DNA of 9,254 nucleotides from SHLJ01 sp041618535 (lineage in GTDB: Bacteria; Bacteroidota; Bacteroidia; Flavobacteriales; Flavobacteriaceae): positions 1 through 9,254 of the forward strand of contig JBFKFP010000113.1 of assembly GCA_041618535.1 (NCBI GenBank). Reading direction: 5' to 3'. This document shows positions 6,759-9,254 of this stretch, piece after piece. Position 1 is the stretch's first letter. Every line of letters begins with the position of its first letter. Below the pieces are notes generated by a model. That model had not been told where the DNA came from. It did no database searches and worked only from the letters and a program-made list of their open reading frames with translations. The translations under genes were made by a program, and so were the position numbers.

Positions 6759-6959
6759 TTAATCGGACTCTTCAAGGCTAAAAACGGTCTCAACAGGTTT
6801 GTCAAAAACCGCTGCGATCTTCAGTGCCAATACAGTGGAAGGCACATATTTACCCTTCTCTATAGCGTTTATAGACTGCCGACTTACTCCTATCCTGTCA
6901 GCTAAATCGGCCTGGGTCAGATCCATCCTGGCTCGTTCTACTTTTATATTATTCTTCAC
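6759..6959 (-). CDS. Small XRE-family HTH transcriptional regulator
   Basis: This 66-residue protein is essentially one Cro/CI-type HTH domain. L-T-Q-A-D-L-A-D-R-I-G-V-S-R-Q-S-I-N-A-I at 14-33 is the helix-turn-helix, and E-K-G-K-Y-V-P-S-T-V-L-A-L-K-I-A (34-49) is the typical sequel. V-E-T-V-F at about 56-60 closes the fold. The best start is GTG at 6957-6959, because the resulting N-terminus M-K-N-N-I-K-V-E-R-A-R matches the usual start of this small HTH class; an internal ATG at residue 12 would remove helix 1. The GTG lies inside the end of the membrane-protein gene (11-bp overlap), so translation is probably coupled. Such mini-regulators often sit with a small membrane protein and act on their own promoter. 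The operator-like array at 7433-7495 is the obvious candidate target, by inference. Confidence 0.9.
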   Translation of the reverse strand: MKNNIKVERARMDLTQADLADRIGVSRQSINAIEKGKYVPSTVLALKIAAVFDKPVETVFSLEESD

Positions 6960-7422
6960 CGGACTGATTTTTAAATTTTATAAAATTGAACCGTAGAATG
7001 AAAAATATCAGCGGGGTAAACATATTTATCACGAGAACATCAAAAAAGGTGAAATCATAAATAAAGGCAATTGCCAGCACCAGGACCAGATAATTGAAAA
7101 GGAGGGCCCAAACCAGCGAATCCTTTCGCAATTTATAAATGAACTCATCCTCTATCTTCTCTCTTGAGAAACCAACCAGGAGGCCACCTATTATTATTGA
7201 TAATGCCGTCAACTCATCGAAGATGCCATTCTCAATTATTTTGAAGAAGCCCTCATTGGAGGAGAATATGCCATCGCCGCCATAAAGAGCCAAAACCTTG
7301 ACATTTAAGATCTCCACTTCATAATCGGTAAACATAAGATAAAGGCCTGCCAGTATTCCGGCTACAAATAAAACCCAGCCAACCGGCTTGAATTTGTGCG
7401 ATATCAGATAATTCGATCCCAT
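6949..7422 (-). CDS. Four-helix membrane protein paired with the XRE regulator
   Basis: This 157-residue protein has four predicted transmembrane segments (about 13-31, 68-85, 101-120 and 124-144) and no recognised catalytic motif. The short region between helices 2 and 3 is charged (F-S-R-E-K-I-E-D-E-F-I-Y-K-L-R-K-D-S-L, 85-103). It resembles a conserved segment I recall from flavobacterial membrane proteins encoded next to mini-XRE regulators. No function can be named. It starts with ATG 22 nt after its predicted -7 element, and its 3' end overlaps the GTG start of the regulator by 11 bp, so the pair is expressed together. A sensor or inhibitor role for the membrane partner is possible but has no support in this sequence. 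Confidence 0.82.
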   Translation of the reverse strand: MGSNYLISHKFKPVGWVLFVAGILAGLYLMFTDYEVEILNVKVLALYGGDGIFSSNEGFFKIIENGIFDELTALSIIIGGLLVGFSREKIEDEFIYKLRKDSLVWALLFNYLVLVLAIAFIYDFTFFDVLVINMFTPLIFFILRFNFIKFKNQSGEE

Positions 7423-7432
7423 GATTTATATG

Positions 7433-7495
7433 ATTTGTTATTACAAATGTAAAACAAATTATACTATTTGTCAAGTTTATTTTACTTTTTGTAAA
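7433..7495 (-). promoter_or_regulatory. Operator-like array: three units at 21-bp spacing over the membrane-protein/XRE promoter
   Basis: On the minus strand, TTTAC, TTGAC and TTTAC begin at 7495, 7474 and 7453, exactly 21 bp apart. The first two units are extended direct repeats: TTTACAAAAAGTAAAAT and TTGACAAATAGTATAAT agree at 14 of 17 positions. The third unit (TTTACATTTGTAA) keeps the half-site and a GTAA arm at one base shorter spacing. Each unit is itself a partial dyad of the TTTAC-N4/5-GTAA type. The second unit contains the -33 TTG and the third contains the -7 element, so protein bound here would block RNA polymerase. Two turns of the helix per step would place three dimers on one DNA face. 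The likely ligand is the XRE protein of the same transcript. Confidence 0.6.
7444..7474 (-). promoter_or_regulatory. Promoter of the membrane-protein/XRE cassette
   Basis: On the minus strand TTG (7472-7474) is followed by a 20-bp spacer and TACATTTG (7444-7451). This is a perfect match to the Bacteroidota TTG-N(about 17-23)-TAnnTTTG arrangement. Transcription should start near 7438, giving a leader of roughly 15 nt before the ATG at 7420-7422. It is the best promoter in the window and makes the cassette independent of der, which lies upstream on the same strand. Confidence 0.75.
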
Positions 7496-7498
7496 ATA
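7478..7498. repeat. AT-rich inverted repeat with 8-bp arms
   Basis: Arms TATTTTAC (7478-7485) and GTAAAATA (7491-7498) match perfectly around five T (plus strand). It coincides with the first unit of the operator-like array, so a binding site is the favoured reading. As an RNA hairpin downstream of der it would be weak because it has only one G-C pair and no following U run, so it is a poor terminator candidate. Confidence 0.5.
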
Positions 7499-7543
7499 TT
7501 TATGACTTATTTAAGGTCGTAAGCCCTTGTTTTCAACCAGATC

Positions 7544-8845
7544 TTATTTCTTTCTCATGTAGATAGAGATCGGCACTCCATGGAAATCGAACTGCTCTCT
7601 TAACTGATTCTCGAGGAAGCGTTTATAAGGTTCCCTTACATACTGCGGAAGATTACAGAAAAACGCGAATTGAGGCTGAGGGGTAGGTAATTGAGTAATA
7701 AACTTGATCTTGACATATTTTCCCTTATATGCAGGTGGAGGAGTGTTCTGAATAATAGGTAACAGGGTATCGTTAAGCAAGCGTGTCTTGATTCTTTTAG
7801 ACCTGTTCTTGTATACATTAACCGCGGTTTCTATGGCCTTAAAAATCCTTTGCTTGGTAAGGGCAGAAATAAAGATAATTGGTACATCTGTTAAGGGTTC
7901 GATCTGCTTTCTAACCTGCTTTTCGAAATCTTTCATGGTACTATTGTCCTTTTCAACAAGATCCCATTTGTTTGCGAGAATAACTATCCCTTTGCGGTTC
8001 CGTTCGGCCAACCAAAAGATATTCTGTACCTGCCCGTCAAAACCACGGGTTGCATCGAACAATATAATACAGACATCGCAATGTTCTATGGCCCTTACAC
8101 TTCGCATCACCGAATAGAATTCCAGATCTTCCTTAACTTTGGATTTCCTTCTAATTCCCGCTGTATCAACAAGGTTGAACTCAAATCCAAAACGGTTATA
8201 TCTCGTGTCTATGGCATCCCTTGTGGTGCCGGCCACATCGGTGACGATATACCGGTCTTCACCAATCAGCGCATTGATAAAGGAGGACTTCCCGGCATTT
8301 GGTCTTCCAACTACGGCAAAACGCGGCAATTCAGATTCCTCCCTGGTCTCATTCTCAGGCAGAGCATCTACCAGGGCATCCAGGAGATCACCGGTCCCAC
8401 TGCCATTAATGCTGGCGATGGTATAATAATTGCCTAATCCAAGGGAATAGAATTCTACGGCATCTTCCGCACGTTTATTGTTGTCTACCTTATTGACCAC
8501 CAAAAATACAGGCTTATCAACTTTCCTGAGCAGATCTGCAACATCTTCATCCATGCCGGTGACTCCGGCCTCAACGTCAACCATAAAGAGGATGGCATCC
8601 GCTTCTTCAATAGCCAGTTCTACCTGCTTATCGATCTCAGCCTCGAACACGTCCTCACTACCCCTGACATAACCTCCTGTATCGACCAGGGAGAACTCCT
8701 TGCCATTCCAGTCACTTTTTCCATAATGGCGGTCACGGGTAACACCACTTACTGCATCAACAATGGCTTCACGCCGCTGAATAAGTCGGTTAAACAGAGT
8801 GGATTTCCCTACATTCGGGCGACCTACGATGGCAACTATGCTCAT
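7544..8845 (-). CDS. der: Ribosome biogenesis double GTPase Der (EngA)
   Basis: This 433-residue protein acts in maturation of the 50S ribosomal subunit in the cytoplasm and has two tandem GTPase domains and a C-terminal KH-like domain. Domain 1 shows G-R-P-N-V-G-K-S-T (8-16), G-V-T-R-D-R (34-39), D-T-G-G (55-58) and N-K-V-D (118-121). Domain 2 shows G-R-P-N-A-G-K-S-S (180-188), G-T-T-R-D (206-210), D-T-A-G (227-230) and N-K-W-D (292-295). The KH-like region is about 345-433. Every nucleotide-binding motif is intact and the length is normal. The start at 8843-8845 gives the standard M-S-I-V-A-I-V-G-R-P-N N-terminus. The frame stays open 39 codons further upstream, but that extension is not conserved, would overlap the divergent gene and lies beyond the predicted promoter. 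A promoter candidate sits at 8863-8870. Confidence 0.97.
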   Translation of the reverse strand: MSIVAIVGRPNVGKSTLFNRLIQRREAIVDAVSGVTRDRHYGKSDWNGKEFSLVDTGGYVRGSEDVFEAEIDKQVELAIEEADAILFMVDVEAGVTGMDEDVADLLRKVDKPVFLVVNKVDNNKRAEDAVEFYSLGLGNYYTIASINGSGTGDLLDALVDALPENETREESELPRFAVVGRPNAGKSSFINALIGEDRYIVTDVAGTTRDAIDTRYNRFGFEFNLVDTAGIRRKSKVKEDLEFYSVMRSVRAIEHCDVCIILFDATRGFDGQVQNIFWLAERNRKGIVILANKWDLVEKDNSTMKDFEKQVRKQIEPLTDVPIIFISALTKQRIFKAIETAVNVYKNRSKRIKTRLLNDTLLPIIQNTPPPAYKGKYVKIKFITQLPTPQPQFAFFCNLPQYVREPYKRFLENQLREQFDFHGVPISIYMRKK

Positions 8846-8862
8846 GATTTTTTGAATTGGGA

Positions 8863-8870
8863 CAAAGGTA
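8863..8870 (-). promoter_or_regulatory. Candidate -7 element for der
   Basis: On the minus strand this reads TACCTTTG, a perfect fit to TAnnTTTG, 17 bp before the der ATG. Transcription would begin about 10-12 nt before the start codon, a very short leader. No TTG is found at the normal -33 distance. The position supports the shorter der start. Confidence 0.5.
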
Positions 8871-8921
8871 ATGCTTACAATCTGAAGAAAAAACTGTATT
8901 TTTTCATTCATAATAAAGCAT

Positions 8922-9254
8922 ATGTCGCTTCCTAATGAAATAGTTCTCCGTCCGAGATTCAAGATGGAATTCGATCATCCGAAAGAAGATCTTTTAAAAT
9001 TATTTGAGGAGGCTAAGAAGACACAAAACGATTTCGTTGTCACGAGGGTTGATGATCATGTTTTTATTAAGGTTCCAAGGCTGAGGCAACATTTCTGGTC
9101 GCCCCAGCTGCATCTTGAGATCCTTGAATTTGAAGCCGGAAAATCGGTTCTTCACGGGCTGTTTGGTCCAAATCCCACTATATGGACCATGTTCATGTTT
9201 CTCCATTTTATTGTTGCCGGATTATTCATCGGGTTTGGTATATGGGCATACACC
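8922..9254 (+). CDS. Unrecognised protein with C-terminal hydrophobic segment, cut off by window edge
   Basis: An open frame from the ATG at 8922-8924 runs 111 codons to the window end with no stop. The soluble N-terminal part (about 1-84) is charged and reads M-S-L-P-N-E-I-V-L-R-P-R-F, then a region with F-D-H-P-K-E-D-L-L-K-L-F-E. I-K-V-P-R-L-R-Q-H-F-W-S-P-Q-L-H-L-E-I follows at about 49-67, and F-G-P-N-P-T-I-W-T-M at 81-90. A hydrophobic, helix-like segment occupies about 88-110, where the sequence is lost. It could be a cytoplasmic domain followed by one or more membrane helices. I do not recognise the family. It diverges from der across a 76-bp spacer; the bases at 8897-8904 (TATTTTTT) match seven of eight positions of the -7 consensus and could drive it. 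Coding character is supported by the uninterrupted frame and normal composition. Confidence 0.75.
   Translation, partial: MSLPNEIVLRPRFKMEFDHPKEDLLKLFEEAKKTQNDFVVTRVDDHVFIKVPRLRQHFWSPQLHLEILEFEAGKSVLHGLFGPNPTIWTMFMFLHFIVAGLFIGFGIWAYT

Noticed and set aside
6434..6805. 123-codon minus-strand frame rich in proline opposite the Gly-rich TPM tail
   Set aside because: It is the complement of GGN repeats; its Pro-rich sequence has no domain, and it overlaps two well-supported genes.
7500..7543. Possible terminator after der (AAGG...CCTT and CTTA..TAAG arms)
   Set aside because: Arms are only 4 bp and no U run follows, so this does not support a terminator call.
8081..8437. Plus-strand frames of 95-118 codons inside der
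   Set aside because: They are antisense to conserved GTPase motifs and their translations lack recognisable domains.
8846..8962. 39-residue N-terminal extension of Der
   Set aside because: Der normally starts just before the first P-loop; the extension overlaps the divergent gene and the predicted promoter.
9000..9206. 68-codon minus-strand frame at the right edge
   Set aside because: It lies antisense to the longer open plus-strand frame from 8922 and has no family signal.
1..9254. Mobile element, phage defence system or RNA gene
   Set aside because: No transposase, integrase, nuclease, toxin-antitoxin hallmark, terminal repeats, tRNA cloverleaf or rRNA segment could be seen. The XRE/membrane pair was considered as a toxin-antitoxin system but lacks a small toxic partner.

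Overview
The window looks like a chromosomal segment of a member of the Bacteroidota, most likely Flavobacteriaceae. Three things suggest this. Gene starts generally lack a Shine-Dalgarno sequence. Several intergenic spaces carry the Bacteroidota-type -7 promoter element TAnnTTTG. The gene set (a GSCFA-domain protein beside alaS, then an M23 peptidase, a mini-MerR regulator, LemA and two TPM-domain proteins) is of a kind I associate with flavobacteria. The genus cannot be fixed from the sequence. I see no tRNA, rRNA, CRISPR array, insertion sequence or phage gene, and no stretch over 300 bases lacks a gene.

Left part (1-3567). On the minus strand alaS (alanyl-tRNA synthetase) is followed after 2 nt by a GSCFA-domain SGNH-hydrolase-like protein, which runs off the left edge. 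A 131-bp divergent spacer separates alaS from the next operon. It holds a perfect TATATTTG element facing right, a TATTTTTG candidate facing left, and two small dyads.

Middle (3568-6755). Five plus-strand genes are packed as one operon: a membrane-anchored M23 peptidoglycan endopeptidase, a 109-residue MerR-type regulator without an effector domain, LemA, a signal-less TPM-domain protein, and an exported TPM-domain protein with a transmembrane helix and a Gly-rich tail. The junctions are a 1-nt overlap, then gaps of 12, 6 and 0 nt. The contents suggest a cell-envelope maintenance module, but its actual job is not established.

Right part (6759-9254). On the minus strand, a 66-residue XRE-type HTH regulator and a four-helix membrane protein form an overlapping two-gene cassette. 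Its promoter is covered by three operator-like units spaced exactly 21 bp apart, which suggests autoregulation. Upstream lies der, the double-GTPase ribosome-assembly factor, also on the minus strand. Diverging from der, an unrecognised protein with a C-terminal hydrophobic segment begins and runs off the right edge.

The most interesting parts are the MerR-containing M23/LemA/TPM operon and the phased operator array of the HTH/membrane cassette.
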